Made by a program: the position numbers and the translations under genes. 64,000 bases of DNA from contig NZ_JAFIQY010000027.1 of assembly GCF_022271435.1 (NCBI RefSeq), forward strand, positions 1 through 64,000, read 5' to 3'. Source of the DNA: Streptomyces monomycini. Lineage in GTDB: Bacteria; Actinomycetota; Actinomycetes; Streptomycetales; Streptomycetaceae. Shown piece after piece: positions 34,153 through 42,384 of the stretch; the first letter of the stretch is position 1; each line of letters starts with the position of its first letter. The notes beneath the pieces are model-generated. The model saw only the letters and a program-made list of their open reading frames with translations. It was not told where the DNA came from and ran no database searches.

Positions 34153-34339
34153 CCCGCCCTCCGGACCCCCGCATCCCCGGGCTCCGCACCCCAGGGGCCG
34201 CCTCCCCACACCCCACACAGGCGCGCCCCGGGCCCAGGGGCCGGCCGTACCCGCCGCGCACGCCTCCGCGCGGCGGGTACTTCGGCGTTCCCGCGCCCCC
34301 GGTGATCCGCTGCCGCCGCACGCGCGATGGAATACGGTC

Positions 34340-35035
34340 ATGACAGCGCCAGAGGCCCCCGAACTGCACGTCGTACGCGTCTTCTGCGGCACGGACGGCC
34401 GGGGCGGCAACCCCTTGGGCGTCGTCCGGAACGGAGCAGCCGTACCGGACAGTGCCGCGCGCCAGGCGCTCGCCGCCGACCTCGGCTTCAGCGAGACCGT
34501 CTTCCTCGACGGTGCGGGCGGTGGCCGGTCCGGCACGCTCGACATCCGCACCCCCAGCGTGCGGCTGCCCTTCGCCGGACACCCCTTGGTCGGTACGGCG
34601 TGGCTGCTGCGGCACCTCGGGCAGCCGGTGGCCGCGCTGCACCCGCCGGCCGGCGAGGTGCCGGTCGCGTACGAAGGGGAGGCCGTCTGGGTGCGCGGGC
34701 GCCCGGAGTGGTCCACGGGGCGCCGTACGCGGGAGTGCGCGACGGTGGCGGACGTGGAGGCGCTGCCCGGACCGCCGCCAGGAGACGGCCCGCTCTACGT
34801 CTGGGCGTGGCGGGACCGCGGCGCGGGGACGGTACGCGCCCGCTACTTCCCCCGCCGCGGTGACGGCATCGTGGAGGACGAGGCCACGGGGGCCGCGGCG
34901 CTCACTCTCACCCACGAACTCGGGCGTGCCCTGGACGTCCGCCAGGGCACCGGCTCCCGCATCCTGACGCGCCCGCACGCGGACGGCACGATCGCGCTGG
35001 GCGGCCGGGTGCTGCCCGTAAGGACGGCGCCCTGA
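34340..35035 (+). CDS. PhzF-like isomerase/epimerase family protein
   Basis: The 231-aa protein starts LHVVRVFCGTDGRGGNPLGVV and has the PhzF blocks DLGFSETVFL and RLPFAGHPLVGTA. The GDGIVEDEATGAAAL block contains the second conserved Gly/Asp loop, and the catalytic Glu lies in the FSET block. It is shorter than usual (about 280 aa), with the middle reduced. The substrate is unknown; there are no phenazine genes nearby. It follows the HtaA genes on the same strand 187 bp later and may be separately transcribed. Confidence 0.8.
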   Translation: MTAPEAPELHVVRVFCGTDGRGGNPLGVVRNGAAVPDSAARQALAADLGFSETVFLDGAGGGRSGTLDIRTPSVRLPFAGHPLVGTAWLLRHLGQPVAALHPPAGEVPVAYEGEAVWVRGRPEWSTGRRTRECATVADVEALPGPPPGDGPLYVWAWRDRGAGTVRARYFPRRGDGIVEDEATGAAALTLTHELGRALDVRQGTGSRILTRPHADGTIALGGRVLPVRTAP

Positions 35036-35101
35036 CGGGAGCCGGAGCGGGGAAGCCGGTCACGCCCGCCCGCTCACGCCCGCCCGCTCACGCCCGGCCG
35101 T

Positions 35102-35791
35102 TCACGCGCTCAGCGGGAACGCGGCCCCCAGCTCGCGGAAGACCGCCGTGTTCAGCGCGAAGGCGCGCTTGCACTCGTCGATCACCCGCTGCTTCTCCAG
35201 GTCGTCCACCGGCAGCGCGTCCAGCAGCTCGCGGTACTCCCGCTTGAAGGCGGCGGGGTTGCCTATCCCTTCGAAGACGTAGAAGCGCACGCCGTCCCCC
35301 TTGCGGGCGAAGCCCCAGGTCTTCTCGGCCGTGCCGCGGATGATCTGGCCGCCGGAGAGGTCGCCCAGGTATCGGGTGTAGTGGTGCGCGACATAACCGG
35401 CGGGCCAGCGGACGGCGCATTCGGTGACGCGGTCGGCGTACGCGGCGGTGGCCGGCAGCGGCTCCAGGCCCGTACGCCAGGACGGGCCGCCGAGGTGGGC
35501 GAGGTCCCGCTCCAGCTCTGCCGTACGGGCCAGCTCCGGCCGGAGGAACGGTCCGGCGACCGGGTCCCCGGCGAGGGCCTCGGCGGCGCCTTCCAGCGCG
35601 CGGTAGACGAACCACAGCTGCTCGGTGTAGCGCCGGTAGGCCGTGACGCCGAGTTTGCCGCCGAGCAGGTCGCCCATGAAGGACGAGTTCTCGGCCTCCG
35701 TGTGCTGCTCGTGCGACGCGGTGCGGATCAGGGTGGAGAACGGCACCGATGCGGCGGCGTGCGCGGACGGGGTCGAGCTGGGCGCGGCCAA
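35102..35791 (-). CDS. hmuO: Biliverdin-producing heme oxygenase
   Basis: The 229-aa enzyme opens the heme ring to release iron, CO and biliverdin. The axial His lies in TASHEQHTEAE (residues about 25-35), and the distal helix reads YLGDLSGGQIIRG with the Gly-rich kink contacting heme. A C-terminal FYVFEGI...FKREYRELLDAL block is typical. It completes the heme-import pathway encoded by hmuTUV/htaA in the neighbourhood. It is preceded by its own iron box 46 bp upstream and a repeat cluster beyond. The start is at 35791. Confidence 0.93.
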   Translation of the reverse strand: MAAPSSTPSAHAAASVPFSTLIRTASHEQHTEAENSSFMGDLLGGKLGVTAYRRYTEQLWFVYRALEGAAEALAGDPVAGPFLRPELARTAELERDLAHLGGPSWRTGLEPLPATAAYADRVTECAVRWPAGYVAHHYTRYLGDLSGGQIIRGTAEKTWGFARKGDGVRFYVFEGIGNPAAFKREYRELLDALPVDDLEKQRVIDECKRAFALNTAVFRELGAAFPLSA

Positions 35792-35837
35792 GGCGGACCT
35801 CCGGGGACCGATGGGGTGCGTACGGGAACAGATTGTG

Positions 35838-35856
35838 GTTGGTTAGGCTTACCTAA
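35838..35856. promoter_or_regulatory. Iron box upstream of heme oxygenase
   Basis: The core TTAGGCTTACCTAA (35843-35856) is a nearly perfect DmdR1/IdeR half-site pair within a 19-bp box 46 bp before the hmuO start. It places hmuO in the same iron-repressed regulon as hmuTUV/htaA. Confidence 0.88.
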
Positions 35857-35877
35857 GTCAACCCGTTCCCGACGGTG

Positions 35878-35980
35878 TGTCGGTAACGTTTCCGACGTGC
35901 TGTCGGCAACATGCCGACATTGCGTCGCTCATGTTTCCGACGGGCTGTCGGCAACCTACCCGACATCATGTCGGTAAAAA
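35878..35980. repeat. Cluster of 23-bp palindromic repeats upstream of hmuO
   Basis: Units start at 35878, 35901, 35924 (22 bp, degenerate), 35946 and a partial at 35969. The pattern is TGTCGG(C/T)AAC followed by ...CCGAC. Unit 2 includes the perfect dyad TGTCGGCA-ACA-TGCCGACA, and the junction of units 4 and 5 has CCGACAT-C-ATGTCGG. The regular spacing of about two helix turns suggests an operator array for an unknown regulator. It lies between the hmuO iron box and the map terminator. Confidence 0.8.
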
Positions 35981-35993
35981 CCCCGCGACGAAA

Positions 35994-36027
35994 GCCCCCG
36001 CGGCACGGAAGCGGGGTCCGCGGGGGC
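35994..36027 (-). terminator. Intrinsic terminator of map
   Basis: Perfect 10-base arms GCCCCCGCGG (35994-36003) and CCGCGGGGGC (36018-36027) are followed on the minus strand by TTTCG. It starts 30 bases after the map stop. Confidence 0.75.
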
Positions 36028-36057
36028 CTGGGCGGCGAGTGCTACGGGCGCCGAGCG

Positions 36058-36915
36058 CTACGGGAGAGTGAGGATCTCCGCGCCGGTCTCCGTGACGACG
36101 AGGGTGTGCTCGAACTGCGCGGTGCGCCTGCGGTCCTTCGTCACCACCGTCCAGCCGTCCTCCCACATGTCGTACTCGTGGGTGCCCAGCGTCAGCATCG
36201 GCTCGATGGTGAAGGTCATGCCGGGCTTGATGTCGGTGGTGTGGTGCGGGCTGTCGTAGTGCGGCACGATCAGTCCGGAGTGGAAGGACGAGTTGATCCC
36301 GTGGCCGGTGAAGTCACGGACCACCCCGTAGCCGAAGCGCTTGGCGTACGACTCGATGACCCGGCCGATGATGTTGATCTGGCGACCCGGCTTGACCGCC
36401 TTGATCGCGCGGTTCAGGGACTCGCGGGTCCGCTCCACCAGGAGCTTGGACTCCTCGTCCACGTCGCCGCACAGGTACGTGGCGTTGTTGTCGCCGTGCA
36501 CGCCGTTGATGTACGCGGTCACGTCCAGGTTCACGATGTCGCCGTCCTTCAGGACGGTCGAGTCCGGGATGCCGTGGCAGATGACCTCGTTGACCGAGGA
36601 GCACAGGGACTTCGGGAAGCCGCGGTAGCCGAGGGTGGAGGGGTAGGCGCCGTGGTCGCACATGAACTCATGGGCGACCCGGTCCAGTTCGTCGGTGGTC
36701 ACACCCGGAGCGATCAGCTTGGCGGCCTCCTCCATCGCCTGGGCGGCGATCCGCCCCGCGATGCGCATCCGCTCGATCGTTTCCGCGTCCTGCACCTCGG
36801 GGCCCGTATAGGGGGTGGGCGCGGACTTGCCCACGTACTCGGGGCGCGGGACGGAGGCGGGGACGGGGCGGGTGGGGGAGATCGTCCCCGGGACAAGAAG
36901 CGACTGGCCAGACAT
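36058..36915 (-). CDS. map: Methionine aminopeptidase type I
   Basis: The 285-aa metalloprotease removes N-terminal methionine from new proteins. The five metal ligands are visible: two Asp in VNLDVTAYINGVHGDNNATYL, His in FTGHGI, Glu in TIEPML and Glu in QFEHT; CHGIPD provides the substrate-contact His. A 40-residue Pro-rich N-terminal extension precedes the catalytic domain, as in actinobacterial MetAP with an SH3-binding-like motif. ATG 36915 is preferred although no clear ribosome binding site precedes it; the frame extends further upstream. A second map gene near secY is expected elsewhere. Confidence 0.93.
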   Translation of the reverse strand: MSGQSLLVPGTISPTRPVPASVPRPEYVGKSAPTPYTGPEVQDAETIERMRIAGRIAAQAMEEAAKLIAPGVTTDELDRVAHEFMCDHGAYPSTLGYRGFPKSLCSSVNEVICHGIPDSTVLKDGDIVNLDVTAYINGVHGDNNATYLCGDVDEESKLLVERTRESLNRAIKAVKPGRQINIIGRVIESYAKRFGYGVVRDFTGHGINSSFHSGLIVPHYDSPHHTTDIKPGMTFTIEPMLTLGTHEYDMWEDGWTVVTKDRRRTAQFEHTLVVTETGAEILTLP

Positions 36916-36982
36916 GCCAGCGAGTGTATCCGTGGCCCATCGGGCAGGATGGCGGCACAGGTGTCGCAGACAGGAGGCCGTG

Positions 36983-37222
36983 ATGGCGCTGTTCAAGAGG
37001 CGGACGGCCGGCAAGGCCGGCGAGTGGTACTACTGCCTCAAGCACGGAACGGTCGAAGAGGGCCCCGAGTGCCGCGCCGCCGACCGCTTCGGCCCGTACG
37101 CGACGCGCGAGGAGGCGGCCCACGCGATGGAGACCGCCCGCGAACGCAATGTGGAGTGGGAGACGGACCCCCGCTGGCACGAGAAAGGGCAGGGCCCGGG
37201 GCAGGGGAAGAGCCAGGAGTAG
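36983..37222 (+). CDS. Small conserved protein of unknown function
   Basis: The 79-aa product has GEWYYCLKHGTVEEGPEC, where two Cys flank a short loop, then FGPYATREEAAHAMETARERN, an SPOR-like hint too short to assign. GGAGG lies five bases before ATG 36983. It diverges from map and is conserved in Streptomyces at this position to my knowledge. The C-terminal tail GQGPGQGKSQE is low-complexity. Confidence 0.75.
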   Translation: MALFKRRTAGKAGEWYYCLKHGTVEEGPECRAADRFGPYATREEAAHAMETARERNVEWETDPRWHEKGQGPGQGKSQE

Positions 37223-37242
37223 GGGCGGGGCCCCGGCCCCGG

Positions 37243-38580
37243 TCACGCCGCCGGGGTCGGCTCCGTCCGCTCCGCCTCCGCTCGCGCCGTACGGATCTCA
37301 CGCATCCGCACCGCGTGCTCGTTCGTCCGCGCGTCGTACGCCAGCAGCTTCGGGAGCGCCGCGGCCAGCCCCACCACCCCGGCCACGCACAGCACGCCGC
37401 CCGCCCACACCGACGTCCGTACGGACGTGACGGCCGCCATACCGCCCGAGCGGACCTGGCCGAGCTGCGGCCCGACCGAGTACGACAGCAGCTCGATGCC
37501 GGCCAGCCGGCCGCGCAGCTCGTCGGGGATGGTCTGGTTCCACATGGCGGACCGGAAGATGCCGCTGACCATGTCGCACGCCCCGGCCGCGGCCAGGCTC
37601 AGCAGCACCAGCCAGACGTTCGACGCCCAGCCCGCCGCGGTCATCGCCAGCCCCCAGGCCGCCGCCGCGTACAGCACCGCCCGACCGTGCCGGTGCACCC
37701 GTGAGGTCCAGCCGCTGGTCAGGCTGACCAGGCAGGATCCAGCAGGCAGCGCCGCATACATCAGGCCGAGCGCCCACGGCGCGCCCAGGTCGTCCGCCAG
37801 GAACGGGAAGATCGCCATCGGGAACGCGAAGAGCATGGCGGTCAGGTCGACGGCGTACGTACCGAGCAGTTCCTTGCGGTTCCAGGCGTAGCGCGCGCCC
37901 TCCCAGATGCCGCGCAGCGACGGCTTCTCGGCGTCGTGCGAGGCGGGGGAGGCCGCCAGCCCGACCGCGAGCAGCACGGATATCGCGTATGTGACGGCGT
38001 CGATCGCGTACGCCCATCGCAGCCCCGCGTACGCCAGCAGCACACCGGCCAGCGCCGGCCCGGCGATGGCGCCGATCTGCCAGCGCAAAGCGTTCAGCGC
38101 GGACGCGGCGGGCAGCTGCTCGTGCGGGACGATGCGCGGCACGATCGAGTCGAGGGCCGGGCGCTGGAGCCCGGTCAGCGCGCTGGTCGCCGCCACGATC
38201 ACGTACAGCGGCCAGATCAGCGGGTCCGGCAACAGGCTGTTGACCAGCAGCAGCACCGACAGCAGCCCGAGGGCCGCCTCGGTCCACAGGATGAGCTTGC
38301 GGCGGTCCATGGCGTCGGCGAGCGCACCGCCGTACAGGCCGAAGACGATCAGCGGCACGATCTCCACCGCGCCCACCGCGCCGACCGCGAGCGTCGAACC
38401 CGTCAGCTCCTTGAGCTGGAACGGCACGGCGACGAGGGTGAGGAACGACCCGAACACGGTCACCGCGCCCGCGCACCACATCCGGCGGAAGTCGGCGGAG
38501 GAGCGCCACGGCGCCAGGTCGGGGAGCAGGGCGGCGGCCCGGCGGGAACGCTGCGGAGGGGAAGAATCTTCTTCGGTCAC
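37243..38580 (-). CDS. MFS transporter (MFS_3/enterobactin exporter-like)
   Basis: The 445-aa protein has 12 predicted membrane segments. FGLYGGALADAMDRRKLILW is the loop 2-3 motif and ALTGLQRPALDSIVPRIVPHEQLPAASALNALRWQIGAIAGPALAGVL is typical of the EntS/MFS_3 group (macrolide or siderophore exporters). The substrate is unknown. GTG 38580 (VTEEDSSPPQ) is preferred; it has no ribosome binding site and may be leaderless. The frame upstream is Arg/Pro-rich shadow sequence. It is divergent from the sialidase operon. Confidence 0.88.
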   Translation of the reverse strand: MTEEDSSPPQRSRRAAALLPDLAPWRSSADFRRMWCAGAVTVFGSFLTLVAVPFQLKELTGSTLAVGAVGAVEIVPLIVFGLYGGALADAMDRRKLILWTEAALGLLSVLLLVNSLLPDPLIWPLYVIVAATSALTGLQRPALDSIVPRIVPHEQLPAASALNALRWQIGAIAGPALAGVLLAYAGLRWAYAIDAVTYAISVLLAVGLAASPASHDAEKPSLRGIWEGARYAWNRKELLGTYAVDLTAMLFAFPMAIFPFLADDLGAPWALGLMYAALPAGSCLVSLTSGWTSRVHRHGRAVLYAAAAWGLAMTAAGWASNVWLVLLSLAAAGACDMVSGIFRSAMWNQTIPDELRGRLAGIELLSYSVGPQLGQVRSGGMAAVTSVRTSVWAGGVLCVAGVVGLAAALPKLLAYDARTNEHAVRMREIRTARAEAERTEPTPAA

Positions 38581-38743
38581 AACGCACCATCGTGCGGCGG
38601 CGCCGGGGCGGCGGGCAACGGAATTCCGGGCGGACAGCGGCCGGACGGGGTGGACGCCAGGTGTCCGGAAGGCGGCTTTCCGGTGCCGTGCGTGCCGTGG
38701 CGACGCAGTCGGGTGGCGGCCCGCGCCATCCGTGTGCCGTGCC

Positions 38744-38793
38744 TTGACGGCCAGTTGGGGGCTCCCTATGGTCACGCTGACAGAGGACGTCCT
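38744..38793 (+). promoter_or_regulatory. Sigma-70-type promoter and palindromic site of the sialidase operon
   Basis: TTGACG (38744-38749) and TATGGT (38767-38772) are separated by 17 bp, a good HrdB promoter, predicting a start near 38779. A 10-bp palindrome AGGACGTCCT (38784-38793) lies just downstream and could be an operator. The ATG is at 38820. Confidence 0.6.
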
Positions 38794-38819
38794 ACGTCCG
38801 GTCTGCCGGGGGAGGACCC

Positions 38820-40001
38820 ATGGCTCACCAGACTTCCGTTCCGTTCCGTGCCGGGTCCGAGGGTTACGCGAGCTTCCGCATCCCGGCCGTGGTCAGCACC
38901 GGCCCCGCGGCTTTCGACGACACCGCCACCGGTCCCGGATCCGGTTCCGGCACCGCCACCGATCCCGGTCCCGGCACCGCCACCGACCCCGGCGTCCTGC
39001 TCGCCTTCGCCGAGGGCCGGGTGCACAGCGCCGCCGACCACGGTGACATCGACATCGTGCTGAAACGCTCCACCGACGGCGGCCGCACCTGGGGCCCGCT
39101 CCAGACCGTCGCCCGCAACGGCACGGGCACCGTGGGCAACCCGGCCCCGGTCGTGCTGGACGGCGGCCGGGTCCTGCTGGTGCACGTACGCAGCGCCGCC
39201 ACGGCCACCGAGGACCGCATCCGCCGCGGCCTGGTGTCCGCCGCCGACGGGCGGCGCGTCTGGGTGCAGCACAGTGACGACACCGGCGCCGCCTGGAGCC
39301 CGCCGCGTGAGATCACCGCGCAGGTCAAGCGCGCCAACTGGCGCTGGTACGCCACCACCCCCGGACACGCCCTCCAGCTCCGGCGCGGCCCGCACGCCGG
39401 GCGCCTGGTCGTCCCGGCCAACCACTCCATCGCCCCCACCGTCTCCGGCGACAACGGCACCGAGGGCCGCTACAACGGCGGCCACGTCCTGCTCAGCGAC
39501 GACGGCGGCGCGAACTGGCGCATCGGCTACACGGACAGCAACCCCAACGGCTACATCAACGCCAACGAGACGACCGCCGCCGAACTCCCCGACGGCACCC
39601 TCTACTTCACCACCCGCAACGACTCCCCGGCCCCCGGCAACCGCGCCGACGCCCACTCCGCCCCCGCGGACGCCGGCGAGCGCCTGATCAGGCCGTTCCG
39701 TCCGCAGGCCGGCCTGGTCGGGCCCGTCGTCGAAGGCAGCGTGCTGCACCTGGGGGAGCCCGACGTGCTGCTCTTCTCCGGCCCCGCCGACCCGGACGCC
39801 CGCGCCCTGATGACCGTACGGGCCAGCCGTGACCGCGGTCTGACCTGGCATCCCGCGCACACCGTCGACGGACTCCCGGCCGCCTACTCCGACCTCGTAC
39901 GGATCGACGCGGCGACCGTCGGACTGCTCTACGAGACGGGCGACTTCAGCGCCTATTCGACGATCACCTTCCGCCGCATCCCCGTGGAGGAGCTGGTATG
40001 A
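38820..40001 (+). CDS. Exo-alpha-sialidase (GH33-type), no signal peptide
   Basis: The 393-aa six-bladed propeller enzyme has the FRIP motif (SFRIPAVV) with the first arginine of the sialic-acid triad. Four Asp-boxes are visible: STDGGRTW, SDDTGAAW, SDDGGANW and SRDRGLTW. It removes terminal sialic acids from glycans. No signal peptide or Tat motif precedes the FRIP strand, so it appears cytosolic. A repetitive Gly/Thr/Pro insert (TATDPGPGTATDPG) sits after the first strand. GGGGGAGG precedes ATG 38820. Its stop overlaps the next start by four bases (ATGA), tying it to the importer genes. Confidence 0.9.
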   Translation: MAHQTSVPFRAGSEGYASFRIPAVVSTGPAAFDDTATGPGSGSGTATDPGPGTATDPGVLLAFAEGRVHSAADHGDIDIVLKRSTDGGRTWGPLQTVARNGTGTVGNPAPVVLDGGRVLLVHVRSAATATEDRIRRGLVSAADGRRVWVQHSDDTGAAWSPPREITAQVKRANWRWYATTPGHALQLRRGPHAGRLVVPANHSIAPTVSGDNGTEGRYNGGHVLLSDDGGANWRIGYTDSNPNGYINANETTAAELPDGTLYFTTRNDSPAPGNRADAHSAPADAGERLIRPFRPQAGLVGPVVEGSVLHLGEPDVLLFSGPADPDARALMTVRASRDRGLTWHPAHTVDGLPAAYSDLVRIDAATVGLLYETGDFSAYSTITFRRIPVEELV

Positions 40002-41380
40002 GCACCGGGACGTACGACAGCGGCCGGGAGAGTGGCCGGGGACAGGGCCGGGGGCCCGGTCGCCTCCGCCGCCGGGCCCTGCTCGGCGGGGCCGCCGCGG
40101 CCGCCGCCGGGTTCACGCTGGCCGGGTGCGGCGACGGCGCCGACGGCGACGCGGCTCCGCAGGAGCGCAAGAAGGGCCAGAAGATCACGCTGTCGTTCTG
40201 GTCCTGGGTGCCGGGCATCGACAAGCCGGTGGACCTGTGGAACAGCGGGCACCCCGAGGTGCAGGTCGAGGTGGAGACGGTGTCCGCCGTGGACGGCCGC
40301 CAGTACGCCAAGATGCACGCCGCCGTCAAAGCCGGGAACCCGCCGGACCTCGCCCAGATCGAGTTCCCCGTCGTCCCCGGCTTCCTGCTCGACAACGCCC
40401 TGATGGACCTGTCCGCGCTCGGCGTCGCCCGCTACAAGGACCGGTTCGTGGGCTGGCAGTGGCAGCAGTCGGTGTTCGGCACGGGCGTCTACGCCGTTCC
40501 GCAGGCGTCCGGCCCGATGGGGCTCTTCCTGCGCCAGGACCTCTTCGACCGGTGGAGCATCCAGTTCCCGCAGACCTGGGACGAGTACGAGGAGGCGGCG
40601 AAGGCGGTTCGTCGGCAGGGTGCCTGGATCGAGACGTTCGCTCCCGCCAACGGCAACCGTTTCGCCGGGCTGGCCTGGCAGGCGGGCGCCAAGTGGTACG
40701 CCGCCCAGGGCGACACCTGGACCGTGCACATCGACGACGAACCCACCCGCAAGGTCGCCGACTACTGGGAGTCGCTGGTCCGGCGCAAGCTCGTCAAGAC
40801 GATCCCGGACCGGCAGAACGCCTGGTACAAGGACATCCAGACCGGCGCCATCCCGGCCTGGATCGGCGCCAGCTGGGGCGACGCGCTGCTGGCGGGCAAC
40901 GCGCCCGGCACCAAGGGGAAATGGCGGGCCGCGCCCCTCCCGCAGTGGCGGAAGGGCGCCGACGCGCACGCCAACTGGGGCGGTTCGACCACCGCGATCT
41001 TCGCGAAAACCTCCTACCCCAAGGACGCGCTGGACTTCGCCCTGTGGCTCAACAGCGACCCGAAGTCCATCGCGCTGCTGATCGACGGCGGCTACGGCTT
41101 CCCGAGTGCGAAGAAGGGCTACGCCACCGCCGACCTCGACGTGCACCAGGACTTCTTCGGCGGGCAGGCGTACAGCAGGGTCTTCGCGGACGCGGGCGCG
41201 CACGTCGACACCAGCTGGCAGTGGGGGCCGGGCGTGGACACCCTCTACCAGCGGCTCGGCGACGCGTTCACCGAGGCGCTCGGCAGCGGCGGATCGTTCC
41301 GCTCCGTGCTCCGCGCCGTACAGGCGCAGACCGTCTCCGACCTGCGGGGCAAGGGCCTGAAGGTGGAGAGCGGCGGGTGA
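39998..41380 (+). CDS. Sugar ABC transporter substrate-binding lipoprotein
   Basis: The 460-aa family 1 extracellular solute-binding protein has RRRALLGGAAAAAAGFTLAGC, combining a twin-arginine-like start with lipobox LAGC. Then comes ITLSFWSWVPGIDKPVDLWN, KAGNPPDLAQIEF and TWDEYEEAAKAVRRQG. In this operon a sialylated oligosaccharide or sialic acid is the inferred cargo. Start ATG 39998 overlaps the sialidase stop; the permease start overlaps its own stop (GTGA). Confidence 0.92.
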   Translation: MSTGTYDSGRESGRGQGRGPGRLRRRALLGGAAAAAAGFTLAGCGDGADGDAAPQERKKGQKITLSFWSWVPGIDKPVDLWNSGHPEVQVEVETVSAVDGRQYAKMHAAVKAGNPPDLAQIEFPVVPGFLLDNALMDLSALGVARYKDRFVGWQWQQSVFGTGVYAVPQASGPMGLFLRQDLFDRWSIQFPQTWDEYEEAAKAVRRQGAWIETFAPANGNRFAGLAWQAGAKWYAAQGDTWTVHIDDEPTRKVADYWESLVRRKLVKTIPDRQNAWYKDIQTGAIPAWIGASWGDALLAGNAPGTKGKWRAAPLPQWRKGADAHANWGGSTTAIFAKTSYPKDALDFALWLNSDPKSIALLIDGGYGFPSAKKGYATADLDVHQDFFGGQAYSRVFADAGAHVDTSWQWGPGVDTLYQRLGDAFTEALGSGGSFRSVLRAVQAQTVSDLRGKGLKVESGG

Positions 41381-42384
41381 GCGGAACGGACCGGGGCCGG
41401 CCCGCCACCGGGCGCGTACAGCGCACGCGTCACCCTCATAACTCTCGTAACTTCCGTAACTCCCGTAACCCCCGGCTCACCCGTACCGAAGCCCGCAACG
41501 CCCGCGCCGCAGCCGCCTTCGTCCTGCCCTTTCTCGCCCTCTTCCTCCTCTGCTTCGTCGCCCCGATCGGCTACGCCGTCCACCAGAGCCTGCACCGCAC
41601 CGAGCGCACCGGCCCGCTCGGCCTCGGCGGCCAGGAGCGCGAGGTCTTCGCGGGCCTCGCCAACTATGCGCACGCGCTCGCCGACGACCGTTTCCTGACC
41701 GGCTTCGGCCGGGTCCTGCTCTTCGGTGTCGTACAGATACCGCTGATGATCGCCCTGGCGACCGCTCTCGCCCTCCTCCTGGAGAGCGCGAGCGCGCGCG
41801 GCATCCCGTTCTTCCGCAGCGCGTTCTTCCTGCCGTACGGCGTCCCCGGCGTCATCGCCTCCATCCTGTGGGGCTTCCTGTACGTACCGGGCATCAGCCC
41901 GCTCGTGGAGATCGCCGGATCGCTCGGCCTGCACGTGGACTTCCTCGCCCGCGACACCGTCCTGTGGTCCATCGCCAACATCGTCACCTGGCAGTTCACC
42001 GGCTACAACATGCTCGTACTGATCTCCCAGCTCAAAGCCGTACCGGACGAGCTGTACGAGGCGGCGCGCATCGACGGCGCGAACGCCTGGCACCTCGCCC
42101 GGCACATCAAGATCCCGCTGATCCGGCCCGCGCTCGTGCTGACCACCGTGTTCAGCATCATCGGCACGCTCCAGCTGTTCGCCGAACCGATGGTGCTACG
42201 GCCCCTCGCCGCCACCATCGACTCCGGCTTCACCCCCAACCTGCACGCCTACAGCGAGGCGTTCGTCAGCAACAACCAGCACATCGCGGCGGCCGAGGCG
42301 GTGCTGCTGGCGCTGGTCGCCTGCGTGCTGTCGTTCGGCTTCCTGCGGCTGGTCGGGCAGCGCGGCGACGGGAGCGGCCGATGA
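41377..42384 (+). CDS. Sugar ABC transporter permease 1 (MalF-like)
   Basis: The 335-aa protein has six membrane segments and the EAA loop ELYEAARIDGANAWHLARHIKIPLIRP that contacts the ATPase. GTG 41377 overlaps the binding-protein stop. The N-terminal tail carries an in-frame 9-bp repeat (NSRNFRNSRNPR). Pairing with permease 2 gives a heterodimeric channel. Confidence 0.92.
   Translation: MSGTDRGRPATGRVQRTRHPHNSRNFRNSRNPRLTRTEARNARAAAAFVLPFLALFLLCFVAPIGYAVHQSLHRTERTGPLGLGGQEREVFAGLANYAHALADDRFLTGFGRVLLFGVVQIPLMIALATALALLLESASARGIPFFRSAFFLPYGVPGVIASILWGFLYVPGISPLVEIAGSLGLHVDFLARDTVLWSIANIVTWQFTGYNMLVLISQLKAVPDELYEAARIDGANAWHLARHIKIPLIRPALVLTTVFSIIGTLQLFAEPMVLRPLAATIDSGFTPNLHAYSEAFVSNNQHIAAAEAVLLALVACVLSFGFLRLVGQRGDGSGR

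Noticed and set aside
30964..34716. 1250-aa minus-strand frame across the HtaA genes
   Set aside because: Antisense shadow; the plus strand has signal peptides, HtaA repeats, a sortase signal and ribosome binding sites.
34340..35035. PhzF-like gene as a sign of a phenazine cluster
   Set aside because: No phzB, D, E or G homologue is nearby; PhzF-fold proteins have diverse unknown functions.
35878..35980. 23-bp repeats considered as CRISPR repeats
   Set aside because: Units abut without unique spacers; no cas genes are present.
35877..36071. Plus-strand frame over the 23-bp repeats (MSVTFPTCCRQH...)
   Set aside because: Arises from the repeats themselves; no ribosome binding site, and it crosses the map terminator.
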